NCBI RefSeq assembly: GCF_002127655.1
Contig: NZ_NEHB01000026.1
Coordinates: 16,380 to 80,379, forward strand
Direction of reading: 5' to 3'
Source of the DNA: Janthinobacterium sp. GW456P
Lineage (GTDB): Bacteria > Pseudomonadota > Gammaproteobacteria > Burkholderiales > Burkholderiaceae_D
DNA length: 64,000 bases
The notes below the pieces were generated by a model. The model was not told where the DNA came from and ran no database searches. It saw only the letters and a list, made by a program, of their open reading frames with translations. Position 1 is the first letter of the stretch. Every line of letters begins with the position of its first letter. Shown piece after piece: positions 44,302 to 54,001 of this stretch. A program made the position numbers and the translations under genes.

Positions 44302-47055
44302 TCAGGCTGCGGCGCCGAAGATGGCTTGCCACAGGCGCATGACATTCTCCGCATGCACGCGCACTCTTTCCGGCTCCACGCGGGCCAGGTCTTGCCCCTG
44401 CAGGCGCAGTTGATGCTGCAGCTTGCGCAGCGCGCGGTAGGCGTCGGCGACGGAAGCGGCCAGACCGGCGTCGATCAGCCCCAACTCGCCGCACAGGCGC
44501 AGCAGGGCGATATTGCCCGAGTTGGCCGTCAGCTGCGGATACCGCGCCGCATGCTGGAGCACCAGGTATTGCACCATGAATTCGATGTCGATCATGCCGC
44601 CCGGATCTTGTTTCAGATCAAAGCTGCCGGGACGGGGCGGGTGCGCATCGAGCATTTTCTTGCGCATGGCCACCACTTCACCCTTGAGCGGGCCGTTTTC
44701 CGGGCGTTCCTTGCGCAAGATCGTGTCGCGGATGCGTTCGAAATGCTTGCCGATGGTGGCGTCGCCGGCGCAAAAGCGCGCGCGCGTGAGCGCCTGGTGT
44801 TCCCACACCCAGGCCGCGCTGCTCTGGTAGCGCTCGAACGCCTGCACGCTGGACACCAGCATGCCCGAGGCGCCGTCGGGACGCAGGGCGATGTCGATGT
44901 CGAACAGGATGCCGGCCGAAGTGTGCGAGGTCATCCAGGTAATGAAGCGCTGCGCCAGCTTGGCGTACAGGCCGGGCGCTTCCTGGTCGTCGTCGTCGAA
45001 CAGGAAAATCACATCGAGGTCGGAGACATAGCCCAGTTCCTTGCCGCCCAGCTTGCCATACGCGATGACGGCGAATTTCGGCACGTCGCGGTGGCGTGTC
45101 GGCAAGGTTTGCCAGACGGCTTGCACGGTGGCGGCGACGATGATGTCGGCCAGCTGCGACAGGTAGTCGGCCAGCTTTTCCACGCTCAGGTCGCCCGCCA
45201 GGTCTTGCGCCAGGCACTGGAACAGTTGCGCGTGGTGCATTTCGCGCAGGATATCCATCTGCCGCTCCGTGTCGCCGGGCGCATCGTCGAGCTGGCGCTG
45301 CAAGTCCAGCGCCAGCGCGGCCGGGTCGGGCACCGTGTTGCGGATGCGTTCATCGAGCAGCTCGTCGAGCAGGATCGGATGCTGCGTGAGGAAGGTGGCG
45401 GCCCAGCCGCTGGCGCACACCATGCGCACCACGCGCTCGAGCGTGTGCGGGTACTCTGTCAACAATGACAGATAGGCCGATCGCCGCGCGATGGCTTCCA
45501 GGAAATCGAGCAGCCGGCCCAGGGTGGCCAGCTGGCTGGCGTTACCGTTGGACACGGAGCAATCGGTGATCAGGGGCAGGGCGGAATTGACGAGGGCCAC
45601 CAAACGCGTGCGGCTGGCCTCGGGCAGGGACTGCAGCCGCGGCGCCTGCCACGTGGCCAGCAAACGGCGCGCGCAGGCTGCCGGCTCATGGAAACCCATG
45701 GCGGCAAAGCGCGCTTCGATGGCTTCCTGCTGGTCGGACGCGGCGCAGTCGTTCGACGTTTGCGGGTCGATCCCCGTGTCGGCCGGCGGCGTGCCGCTGC
45801 TCTTGTCGCTGAACATTTCATCGAACTGGTCGGCGACAAACACGCGGTGCGCTTCCAGCTGGGCCAGCAAGGTGGGCGTGTCGGGCAAGCCCATCATCTG
45901 CGCCACCACCAGGCGGTCGGCCTCGCTGGCGGGCAGGGTATGCGTTTGCGCATCGTCCAGGTATTGCAGCCGGTGTTCGAGGTTGCGCAGGAAAGCGTAG
46001 GAAGCGAGCAGTTGCTCCACGATGGCCGGTTCCAGCAAGCCTTTTTCCGCCACCGTGCGCAGGGTGGCGCGCGTGGAGCGCTCGCGCAGCTCGGCGTCGC
46101 GCCCGCCGCGTATCAATTGGAATACCTGGGCCAGGAATTCGATTTCGCGGATGCCGCCACGGCCCAGCTTGACGTTGTTGCTGCGGTCCGGGTGCAGCCG
46201 CTCCTGACGGTTGACCTCGGCGCGGATCTGGCCGTGCATGGTGCGGATGGCATCGATGACGCCGAAATCGAGGTAGCGGCGGAAGACGAAGGGACGCACG
46301 ATGGCGTCGAGCGCGGCAATATCTTCCGGCTTGCCCGTCACGGCGCGCGCCTTGACCCAGGCGTAGCGCTCCCATTCGCGTCCCTGCACGATCAGGTATT
46401 GCTCCACCATGCCCAGGCTGGCGGCCAGCGGCCCCGAATTGCCGTTCGGACGCAAGGCCATGTCCACGCGGAAAGTAAAGCCGTCCTGTGTGATCTCGGC
46501 CAGGGCGGCGATCAGTTTCTTGCCCATGCGAATGAAAAACTCGTGGTTGGACAGGCTGCGCTGGCTCGGCAGGGTTGCTTGCGTGTCGCCATCTTCCGGA
46601 TACACAAAGATCAGGTCGATATCCGACGAGACGTTGAGTTCGCCGCCACCCTGCTTGCCCATCGCCAACACCATCAAGGCCTGCTCCTCGCCCGACTCCT
46701 CTCCGACGGGCATGCCGTGCAGGGCCACCATTTCGGCCATGATGGCGTCCACATGCGTGCGGATGGCGAAATCGGCAAACTCCGTCATGGCCGTGACGAC
46801 TTCGTTCAAGTCCGCCTGGCCGCCAAGATCGCGCGCGATCAGGCCGCAGACGAGCAGATTGCGCAGGCGGCGCATGGCCCGCTCGGGCGGCAGCGACGGC
46901 GTGGCGGCGTTCGATTGCCCGGCCAGCGCGGCGGCAAAGTCGAGCCCGTCCAATGGTGCGCGCACCAGTTGCGCTACCTGCGCGGCGCGCTCGGGGGCGG
47001 CGTCCAGCCAGCGCTGGTAGAAACGGGAGGCGGAGATCAAAGGCTGTGTGCTCAT
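44302..47055 (-). CDS. glnE: Glutamine synthetase adenylyltransferase/deadenylylase GlnE
   Basis: A 917-residue bifunctional enzyme. The N-terminal deadenylylating nucleotidyltransferase domain has MVLAMGKQGGGELNVSSDID and FFIRMGKKLI. The C-terminal adenylylating domain has AVIAYGKLGGKELGYVSDLD and RPDGASGMLVSS. Helical linkers and KLGRGGIREIEF / DPGGMIDIEFMVQYLVL motifs lie in both halves. It adds or removes AMP on GlnA (Tyr400 here) under PII control. The ATG at 47055 gives MSTQPLISAS, a normal N-terminus. It is divergent from yhdP and upstream of the yoaK-like gene. Confidence 0.96.
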   Translation of the reverse strand: MSTQPLISASRFYQRWLDAAPERAAQVAQLVRAPLDGLDFAAALAGQSNAATPSLPPERAMRRLRNLLVCGLIARDLGGQADLNEVVTAMTEFADFAIRTHVDAIMAEMVALHGMPVGEESGEEQALMVLAMGKQGGGELNVSSDIDLIFVYPEDGDTQATLPSQRSLSNHEFFIRMGKKLIAALAEITQDGFTFRVDMALRPNGNSGPLAASLGMVEQYLIVQGREWERYAWVKARAVTGKPEDIAALDAIVRPFVFRRYLDFGVIDAIRTMHGQIRAEVNRQERLHPDRSNNVKLGRGGIREIEFLAQVFQLIRGGRDAELRERSTRATLRTVAEKGLLEPAIVEQLLASYAFLRNLEHRLQYLDDAQTHTLPASEADRLVVAQMMGLPDTPTLLAQLEAHRVFVADQFDEMFSDKSSGTPPADTGIDPQTSNDCAASDQQEAIEARFAAMGFHEPAACARRLLATWQAPRLQSLPEASRTRLVALVNSALPLITDCSVSNGNASQLATLGRLLDFLEAIARRSAYLSLLTEYPHTLERVVRMVCASGWAATFLTQHPILLDELLDERIRNTVPDPAALALDLQRQLDDAPGDTERQMDILREMHHAQLFQCLAQDLAGDLSVEKLADYLSQLADIIVAATVQAVWQTLPTRHRDVPKFAVIAYGKLGGKELGYVSDLDVIFLFDDDDQEAPGLYAKLAQRFITWMTSHTSAGILFDIDIALRPDGASGMLVSSVQAFERYQSSAAWVWEHQALTRARFCAGDATIGKHFERIRDTILRKERPENGPLKGEVVAMRKKMLDAHPPRPGSFDLKQDPGGMIDIEFMVQYLVLQHAARYPQLTANSGNIALLRLCGELGLIDAGLAASVADAYRALRKLQHQLRLQGQDLARVEPERVRVHAENVMRLWQAIFGAAA

Positions 47056-47290
47056 GGTATCGGTAAGGGTCTCGTGGATGCTGCGTGCATGTTCTTGTTT
47101 AACTTGGCTGCGAACGGCGGGGGATGCGGTAAAATTGTGCCGCCGGCCCAATACCGCCGGTAGTGCGTGCTCTTCCGAACGATGGTAAGGGAGGCTTTGC
47201 TCAGAAGCAAGCGCAAGGATGCAGGCGCGCACCACGAATGCAGACGATTTTTGCCATTATTTGACGCCGGGCCAGTTTATTAGCTTATTG

Positions 47291-50200
47291 ATGCAAAAAC
47301 CGCCAGAAGCAAGCGTGACAGAGCATGTGCCCTTGGCCCTGCGCTGGCAGCGGCTGCGTGCCGCCTATCGCCTGGCCAACCTGGCCACCCACCATGTGCT
47401 GGGTTTTACCATCAAACTGGTGCTGTTCGCGTATTTCGCCTTCGCCGTGCTGTTTTTATTCCTGCGCTACGCGATCCTGCCGAATATCGATTATTACAAA
47501 GGCGATATCGAGCGGGCGGCCAGCCGCGCGCTGGGCAACCCTGTCAGCATCGCGCGTATTTATGCCTCCTGGCATGGTGTGCGGCCCAATCTCTTCTTCG
47601 GCGACGTGACCCTGCGCGACCAGGCGGGGCGCCAGGCGCTGAGCCTGCCGAGCATATCGGCCACCGTGTCGTGGTGGAGCGTGCTCGGCTCCGTGCGCTT
47701 TACTACCCTGGAAATCACGCGGCCCGACCTGGACGTACGGCGCAGCAAGGATGGCAAGCTGTACGTGGCCGGGGTGTTGATCGACAGCAGACAAGGCAGC
47801 GATGGCAAGGGCGCCGACTGGCTGCTGTCGCAGCATGACGTCATCATCCGCGACGGCAAGGTGCGCTGGACGGACGAAGCGCGCGGCACGCCGGAGCTGG
47901 CTTTATCGCAGGTCAATCTGCTGCTGCGCAACCGCTGGCGCAGCCACCGGCTGGGCTTGCAAGCCCAGCCGCCGGCCAGCCTGGCCGCGCCCATCGATGT
48001 GCGCGCTCACTTCACGCATCCGCCGTTCAGCACGCGCATCTCCGATGTGTCGATGTGGAAGGGCGAGCTGTACGCGGACCTGAAAAACGCCGACCTGGCC
48101 GCCTGGCGCCGCTACCTCGACTATCCGTTCGAACTGAGCCAGGGCAAGGGCGCGCTGCGCGCCTGGTTGAGCCTGGATCACGCGCGCCTGGCCGGCTTCA
48201 CGGCCGACGTGGGCTTGACCGATGTGCAGGCACAGCTGGGCGAGCATATCGCGCCGCTCGACTTGCTGTCGGTCAGCGGGCGCATTTCGGCCAAAGAAGA
48301 GCTGTCGGCGCAGATACCTGACGGCAAGCCTACCTTTGGCGCGAATGGCCATCAGGTGGAATTGACGAATTTCGCGGTGGAAACCCGCGATGGCCTCAGC
48401 CTGCCGCCCACGACCTTGTCCGAACGCTTTGTCGCCGCCACCAAACGCAAGCCGGCGCGCACGGAAATCACGGCCAAGTCGCTCGATTTGCAAACCCTGG
48501 CCGCGCTGGCCGACAAATTGCCGCTGGGCGAGCAGCAGCGCCAACGCCTCGACGCCCTGGCGCCGCGCGGGCGTTTGCAGGATTTTTCGGCGCAATGGGA
48601 AGGCGAGATGGCCACGCCCGCCAGCTACCGCCTGCGCGGCAAGCTCATCGACCTGGGTCTGAATGCTCAGCCGGCACGCCTGGCTGTGGCGAAGACGGCG
48701 AGCAGCCCCGCGCAGGCCGCCGCACCGGCCATTCCCGGCTTCGATAAACTTACCGGCAGCATCGATGCCAGCGACAAGGGCGGCAGCATTGCCATCGACG
48801 CGCAGGACCTGGTGCTGCAAATGCCCACGTACCTGAGCGAACCGGCCTTGCCGTTCGAACAATTCGTCATGCAGGCGCGCTGGACGTTTGAAGCGGCGAA
48901 TATGCTGCAAGTCGAGCTGGACAAGCTTGATTTCAACCAGCAAGGCTTGCGCGTCGCCTTGCAAGGCACGCACCGCCTGCCGCTCGACGGCAAGAACCTG
49001 GGCCAGGTTGATTTGACGGGCACGATCGACAATTTCCAGATCAACACCATCGGCCGCTATCTGCCGCTGCAAACGCCCGAGCACCTGCGCCACTGGCTGA
49101 CGGGGGCGCTGGAAGGCGGCATGGCGCACGATGTCAGCCTGCGCCTGCGCGGCGAACTCGAACATTTTCCCTTCAAGGCCGACACGCCCGCCCAGCGCAA
49201 TCGTGGCGACTTCCGCGTGGCCGGCAAGATCGAGAATGGCAAGCTGAACTATGCGCCCGGCGAATTTGCGGAAAGCGGTACGCTGGTCGGCAAGGCGCCC
49301 CTGTGGCCGCAGGCGGACAAGATCAAGGGCAGTTTCGTGTTCGAGCGGGCGCGCATGGAAATTCGCGGCGACACGGCCACCACGGGCGGCGTGGCCTTGA
49401 CGAATGTCAAAGCCGTGATCCCTGACCTCACCGTGTTCGACACCTTGCTCGACATTGAAGGCAATGCGGCCGGCCCGATGCAGGAATTCCTCAAATACGT
49501 GACGGCCAGCCCCGTGCTGGGCTGGATCGAACATTTCACGGATGAAACGACGGCGACGGGCAACGCCAGGCTGGCCCTCAAGTTGCACTTGCCGATCGAG
49601 CGCATGACGGAATCGACCGTGCAGGGCAGCTTGCAGCTGGCGGGCAACGATGTGGTGCTGTTCCACGACATGCCGCCCGTGCTGGGCACGCAGGGCAAGA
49701 TCGAGTTCAACGAAAAGGGCGTCAACCTGAATGGCTTGAATGGCAGCCTGCTGGGCGGGCCGCTGGCCATCTCGGGCGGCACGCAGGCGGACAGCTCGAT
49801 TCAAGTGAAAATCGCCGGCAACATGACCATCGATGGCTTGCGCAAGACCTATCCGGCGCCCGTGCTGCAGCGCTTGGCGAAACATTTGAATGGCGGCGCG
49901 CGCTACAACGGCTTGATTACGGCGCGCGACCACCAGGTGGTGGTCAATGTCGAGTCGCCGCTGACGGGCCTGGGCCTGGATTTCCCCGCTCCCCTGAAAA
50001 AGCCGGCCGGCGACAGCCTGCCCGTGAAATTCACCCTGACGGGCAATACGGCCAACGGCGCGGGTCTGCGCACGGATGATATCCGCATCGCGCTTGGCTC
50101 GGGCATCGCAGCCCGCTACCAGCGCCAGAAGCAGGGCAAGGACGCTTGGCGCCTGGTGCGCGGCGGCATCGGCGTGAACGTGCCGGCGCCCGAGCCCGAT

Positions 50201-51475
50201 AGCGGCATGATGCTTAACGTCAACATGAAAACCCTGGACGTGGACAGCTGGATCGCCGCCGGCAGCGAGATCGCCGGCAGCGCCACGGCGTCCGCCGACA
50301 GCGGCGCCGCCGACGATGCGCCCGACATCGCGCAATACGTGGTGCCGGACATGATGGCGGCGCGTGCCAGCGAACTGATGCTGGGCGAGCGCAAGCTGGA
50401 AAACGTCGTGGTCGGCGCCACACACCAGAAGGATGTGTGGCAAGCGAATATCGACGCAAAACAAGTGTCGGGCTATGTGACGTGGCTGGAAACGCCGTCC
50501 GGCCTGGGCAAGATGACGGCGCGCCTGTCGTCGCTGATCATTCCGGAGTCGGCCGCCAACGACGTGAAGAATTTGCTGGAAGGAAAGAGCGGCGCCCAGT
50601 CGATCCCCTCGCTCGATATCGTTGCCGAGCAATTTGAACTGTTCAACAAGAAGATCGGCCGGCTGGAGTTGCAGGCCTATAACACCATGGCGGCGGGCGG
50701 GCGCGAGTGGCGCGTGGGTAAGCTGCAACTGTCGAATCCCGATGGCGCGCTGAGCGGCAGTGGCAAATGGGTCATCAAGGATGGACAAAGCACGACCAGC
50801 CTGCGATTCGGCCTCGACATCGTCGATGCGGGCAAGCTGCTCGACCGCTTCGGCTTTGCCGATACGCTGCGCCGCGGCAAGGGCCGTCTGAGCGGCGATA
50901 TCGCCTGGAATGGCTTGCCGTATTCGCTAGACATCCCCACCTTGTCGGGGCAGATCGAGATGAAGGTGGAATCGGGCCAGTTCCTCAAACAGGACCCGGG
51001 CGCGGCCAAGCTGCTGGGCGTACTCAGCCTGCAAGCCTTGCCCCGCCTGCTGAAACTCGATTTCCACGACGTCTTTTCCGAAGGCCTGGCCTTCGACGGC
51101 ATCACGGCCAACGCCAGCATTAAGCGCGGCGTGGTGACCACCGACAACCTCAAGATGCATGGCGTGGCGGCCACCGTGCTGATGGATGGCACGGCCGATA
51201 TCGCCAATGAAACGACGAATTTGCACGTGGTGGTGATCCCCGAATTCAACCTGGGAACGGGGCCGCTCGTGTACGCGCTGGCCGTTAATCCCGTCATCGG
51301 CCTGGGCAGTTTCCTGGCGCAATTGTTCCTGCGCGCGCCCGTGATGAAGGCACTCACCTACCACATGCAGATCGCCGGCCCGTGGAAATCGCCCGTCGTG
51401 ACCAAGCTCGATGGTGGTAAATTGGAAGCTGTCGCCATGCCCGCAGCGGCGGCGAGCGATGCCGTGGCGAAATAA
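47291..51475 (+). CDS. yhdP: YhdP-family (AsmA-like) envelope protein
   Basis: A 1394-residue protein. An N-terminal membrane helix (LGFTIKLVLFAYFAFAVLFL) is followed by a very long periplasmic repeat region and a C-terminal AsmA/DUF3971-type end (NLHVVVIPEFNLGTGPLVYA and VIGLGSFLAQLFLR). In E. coli, YhdP is one of the AsmA-like bridges thought to move phospholipids to the outer membrane. Start choice is uncertain: ATG at 47291 is used, ATG at 47219 is also in frame, and neither has a strong RBS. It is the first of yhdP - nitrilase - tldD, an order conserved in many proteobacteria. Confidence 0.88.
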   Translation: MQKPPEASVTEHVPLALRWQRLRAAYRLANLATHHVLGFTIKLVLFAYFAFAVLFLFLRYAILPNIDYYKGDIERAASRALGNPVSIARIYASWHGVRPNLFFGDVTLRDQAGRQALSLPSISATVSWWSVLGSVRFTTLEITRPDLDVRRSKDGKLYVAGVLIDSRQGSDGKGADWLLSQHDVIIRDGKVRWTDEARGTPELALSQVNLLLRNRWRSHRLGLQAQPPASLAAPIDVRAHFTHPPFSTRISDVSMWKGELYADLKNADLAAWRRYLDYPFELSQGKGALRAWLSLDHARLAGFTADVGLTDVQAQLGEHIAPLDLLSVSGRISAKEELSAQIPDGKPTFGANGHQVELTNFAVETRDGLSLPPTTLSERFVAATKRKPARTEITAKSLDLQTLAALADKLPLGEQQRQRLDALAPRGRLQDFSAQWEGEMATPASYRLRGKLIDLGLNAQPARLAVAKTASSPAQAAAPAIPGFDKLTGSIDASDKGGSIAIDAQDLVLQMPTYLSEPALPFEQFVMQARWTFEAANMLQVELDKLDFNQQGLRVALQGTHRLPLDGKNLGQVDLTGTIDNFQINTIGRYLPLQTPEHLRHWLTGALEGGMAHDVSLRLRGELEHFPFKADTPAQRNRGDFRVAGKIENGKLNYAPGEFAESGTLVGKAPLWPQADKIKGSFVFERARMEIRGDTATTGGVALTNVKAVIPDLTVFDTLLDIEGNAAGPMQEFLKYVTASPVLGWIEHFTDETTATGNARLALKLHLPIERMTESTVQGSLQLAGNDVVLFHDMPPVLGTQGKIEFNEKGVNLNGLNGSLLGGPLAISGGTQADSSIQVKIAGNMTIDGLRKTYPAPVLQRLAKHLNGGARYNGLITARDHQVVVNVESPLTGLGLDFPAPLKKPAGDSLPVKFTLTGNTANGAGLRTDDIRIALGSGIAARYQRQKQGKDAWRLVRGGIGVNVPAPEPDSGMMLNVNMKTLDVDSWIAAGSEIAGSATASADSGAADDAPDIAQYVVPDMMAARASELMLGERKLENVVVGATHQKDVWQANIDAKQVSGYVTWLETPSGLGKMTARLSSLIIPESAANDVKNLLEGKSGAQSIPSLDIVAEQFELFNKKIGRLELQAYNTMAAGGREWRVGKLQLSNPDGALSGSGKWVIKDGQSTTSLRFGLDIVDAGKLLDRFGFADTLRRGKGRLSGDIAWNGLPYSLDIPTLSGQIEMKVESGQFLKQDPGAAKLLGVLSLQALPRLLKLDFHDVFSEGLAFDGITANASIKRGVVTTDNLKMHGVAATVLMDGTADIANETTNLHVVVIPEFNLGTGPLVYALAVNPVIGLGSFLAQLFLRAPVMKALTYHMQIAGPWKSPVVTKLDGGKLEAVAMPAAAASDAVAK

Positions 51476-51511
51476 ATGCCATTCGACAAGGTCGAATGTA
51501 CAAGAGGTGAA

Positions 51512-52312
51512 ATGATGCATACAGTTGCAGCAATACAAATGATTTCCTCGCCCTCCGTGGAAGACAACCTGGCCACGGCGCGGCGCCTGGTGGCACAGGC
51601 CGCCGCCGGTGGCGCGCAGCTGGTGGTGCTGCCCGAATACTGGGCCATCATGGGCAAGCAGGAAACGGACAAGCTGGCCCACGCGGAACAGCCTGGCAGC
51701 GGCCCCATCCAGGATGGCATGGCGCAGATGGCGCGCCAGCACGGCATCTGGCTGATCGGCGGCACTTTGCCCCTGATTTCCGGCGAGGAGGGCAAGGTAC
51801 TGAACACCACGCTGGTGTACGACCCGCAAGGTGAGCCGGCCGGCCGCTACGACAAGATCCATCTGTTCGGTTTTACGCGCGGCACCGAGTCGTACAATGA
51901 ATCGCGCACCATCGTGCCGGGCGCGCAGGTGCGCGCTATCGAGACGCCGTTCGGCCGAGTCGGCCTGTCCATCTGCTATGACCTGCGCTTTCCCGAACTG
52001 TACCGCGCCATGGGCGATTGCGCGCTGATCGTCGTGCCGGCCGCGTTTACCCATACGACGGGCAGCGCCCACTGGGAAGTGCTGCTGCGCGCGCGCGCCA
52101 TCGAAAACCAGTGCTATGTGCTGGCCTCGGCGCAGGGTGGCCTGCATCCGAACGGCCGCCGCACCTGGGGTCACAGCATGCTGATCGACCCGTGGGGCGA
52201 AGTGAAAGCCGTGTTGCCCGAAGGCGAGGGCGTGGTCAGCGGCGAGATCGACCTGGTATTTTTGGCTGGCGTGCGCGAGTCCCTGCCGGCTCTGGCGCAC
52301 CGGACGATGTAA
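51512..52312 (+). CDS. Carbon-nitrogen hydrolase (Nit-type amidase)
   Basis: A 266-residue cytoplasmic hydrolase of the nitrilase superfamily with the Glu-Lys-Cys triad: Glu42 (VVLPEYW), Lys115 (RYDKIHLFG) and Cys155 (LSICYDLRFPELYR). It resembles Nit1/Nit2-type omega-amidases that repair deaminated glutathione. ATG codons at 51512 and 51515 both follow AGAGGTGA; an in-frame ATG at 51476, right after the yhdP stop, is less well placed. The gene lies between yhdP and tldD and is probably in one operon with them. Confidence 0.9.
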   Translation: MMHTVAAIQMISSPSVEDNLATARRLVAQAAAGGAQLVVLPEYWAIMGKQETDKLAHAEQPGSGPIQDGMAQMARQHGIWLIGGTLPLISGEEGKVLNTTLVYDPQGEPAGRYDKIHLFGFTRGTESYNESRTIVPGAQVRAIETPFGRVGLSICYDLRFPELYRAMGDCALIVVPAAFTHTTGSAHWEVLLRARAIENQCYVLASAQGGLHPNGRRTWGHSMLIDPWGEVKAVLPEGEGVVSGEIDLVFLAGVRESLPALAHRTM

Positions 52313-52333
52313 ATTGAATGTTGAGAAAAAGTC

Positions 52334-53794
52334 ATGATCCCATTTGAACCGAATCTGTCCAGCCTGGCCGTGGCGCGCGACATCCTGCTCACGCCGTTTG
52401 GTCTGGACGAAGACAAGCTGCTCAAAGCCCTGGGCACGATGTTTACGCACAAGGTCGACTATGCCGACCTGTATTTCCAGTCGACCAAGAGCGAAGGCTG
52501 GAGCCTGGAAGAGGGCATCGTCAAGACGGGCAGCTTTTCCATCGACCAGGGCGTGGGCGTGCGCGCCGTGTCCGGCGACAAGACGGCGTTTGCCTATTCC
52601 GACGATATTTCCGAGCGGGCCCTGCTGGAAGCGGCGGCGGCCACGCGCACGATTGCGCGCGCGGGCGCCGGCAAAATCAAGATAGCGGGCCAGATGCAGC
52701 CGCAGGGCGGGCGCTCGCTGTACCTGCCCAACGATCCGCTCGCCTCGCTGGACGCCACGGCCAAGGTGCAGCTGCTCGAGCGCGTGGAAAAGATGGCGCG
52801 GGCGAAAGACCCTAGAGTGGTGCAAGTGATGGCGGGCCTGGCCGGCGAGTACGACGTGGTGCTGGTGCTGCGCAGCGACGGCGTGCTGGCGGCCGACATC
52901 CGCCCGCTGGTGCGCGTCTCGCTGACCGTGATCGCGGAACAGAACGGCCGCCGCGAAACGGGCTCGGCCGGCGGCGGCGGGCGTTTCAGTTATGACTATT
53001 TCAGCGATGCCGTGCTGGAGCAATATGCCAGCGATGCCGTCAATTCGGCGCTGCTGAACCTGGAAGCACGCTCCGCGCCCGCCGGACCCATGACCATCGT
53101 GCTGGGACCGGGCTGGCCCGGCATCTTGCTGCACGAAGCGATCGGCCATGGCCTGGAAGGCGATTTCAACCGCAAGGGTTCGTCCGCGTTTTCGGGACGC
53201 ATCGGCGAACGCGTGGCCGCCAAGGGCGTCACCGTGGTCGACGACGGCACCCTGGCTGGCCGGCGCGGTTCGCTCAATATCGACGACGAGGGCAATCCGA
53301 CGCAGTGCACGACCCTGATCGAGGACGGCATCCTGAAAGGCTATATCCAGGACACGATGAACGCGCGCCTGATGAAGATGCCCGTGACGGGCAACGCGCG
53401 CCGCGAATCGTTCGCCCACCTGCCCATGCCGCGCATGACGAATACGTATATGCTGGGCGGCGACAAGGACCCGGGCGAAATTCTCGCTTCCGTGAAAAAC
53501 GGCTTGTATGCCGTCAACTTCGGCGGCGGCCAGGTCGACATCACGAATGGCAAGTTTGTCTTCTCGGCCAGCGAAGCGTACATGATCGAAAACGGCAAGC
53601 TCAGCTACCCGGTGAAGGGCGCGACCCTGATCGGCAACGGCCCGGACGTGCTCAACCGCGTCTCCATGATCGGCAATGACATGCGCCTCGACTCGGGCGT
53701 GGGCGTGTGCGGCAAGGAAGGGCAAAGCGTGCCCGTGGGCGTGGGGCAGCCGACCCTGCGCCTCGACGGTATCACGGTCGGCGGCACGGCCTGA
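52334..53794 (+). CDS. tldD: Metalloprotease TldD
   Basis: A 486-residue protein of the TldD/PmbA family. The metal-binding motif LLHEAIGHGLEGDFNRKGSS (HExxxH) lies in the central third, followed by the conserved EGNPTQCTTLIEDGILKGYI and the Gly-rich C-terminal part NFGGGQVDITNGKFVF. With PmbA (TldE), TldD forms a protease that matures modified peptides such as microcin B17 and degrades CcdA in E. coli. No pmbA gene is in the window. It is the last gene of yhdP - nit - tldD, and RBS TTGAGAAAAAG is weak. Confidence 0.94.
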   Translation: MIPFEPNLSSLAVARDILLTPFGLDEDKLLKALGTMFTHKVDYADLYFQSTKSEGWSLEEGIVKTGSFSIDQGVGVRAVSGDKTAFAYSDDISERALLEAAAATRTIARAGAGKIKIAGQMQPQGGRSLYLPNDPLASLDATAKVQLLERVEKMARAKDPRVVQVMAGLAGEYDVVLVLRSDGVLAADIRPLVRVSLTVIAEQNGRRETGSAGGGGRFSYDYFSDAVLEQYASDAVNSALLNLEARSAPAGPMTIVLGPGWPGILLHEAIGHGLEGDFNRKGSSAFSGRIGERVAAKGVTVVDDGTLAGRRGSLNIDDEGNPTQCTTLIEDGILKGYIQDTMNARLMKMPVTGNARRESFAHLPMPRMTNTYMLGGDKDPGEILASVKNGLYAVNFGGGQVDITNGKFVFSASEAYMIENGKLSYPVKGATLIGNGPDVLNRVSMIGNDMRLDSGVGVCGKEGQSVPVGVGQPTLRLDGITVGGTA

Positions 53795-53822
53795 TTTTTC
53801 TGGACACGGCGCAGCCAACAAG

Positions 53823-53985
53823 GTTGTCGGATTACGCCCTGTGGGCTAATCTGACCTGCTTTTCCGAGATGGCGCTCGCGTAGGTCGGCTTAGCGCAAAG
53901 CGCGTAAGCCGACACTCCTCAATGGCAGTGTCAACAATGGTGTCGGATTACGCGTGGCTTCGCCCCGCTAATACGACCTACGCTC
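53823..53985. repeat. Cluster of three REP-like palindromes
   Basis: Three palindromic units share the GTCGG(A/C)TTA ... TAA(T/G)C(C/T)GAC theme: 53824-53859, 53878-53916 (GTCGGCTTAGCGC AAA GCGCGTAAGCCGAC) and 53939-53982 (GTCGGATTACGCG to CTAATACGACCTACG). They occupy the space between the convergent tldD and receptor genes. The pattern resembles repetitive extragenic palindromes (BIME-like clusters). Confidence 0.7.
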
Positions 53986-54001
53986 CCGTTTTTTCGATTT
54001 T

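Noticed and set aside
47903..53821. Two minus-strand open frames of more than 960 codons opposite yhdP, nit and tldD
   Set aside because: Both are antisense to well-supported genes and have shadow-type composition.
53823..53985. CRISPR-like repeats
   Set aside because: The units are palindromic and of unequal spacing, with no constant spacer length and no cas genes; REP-type repeats fit better.
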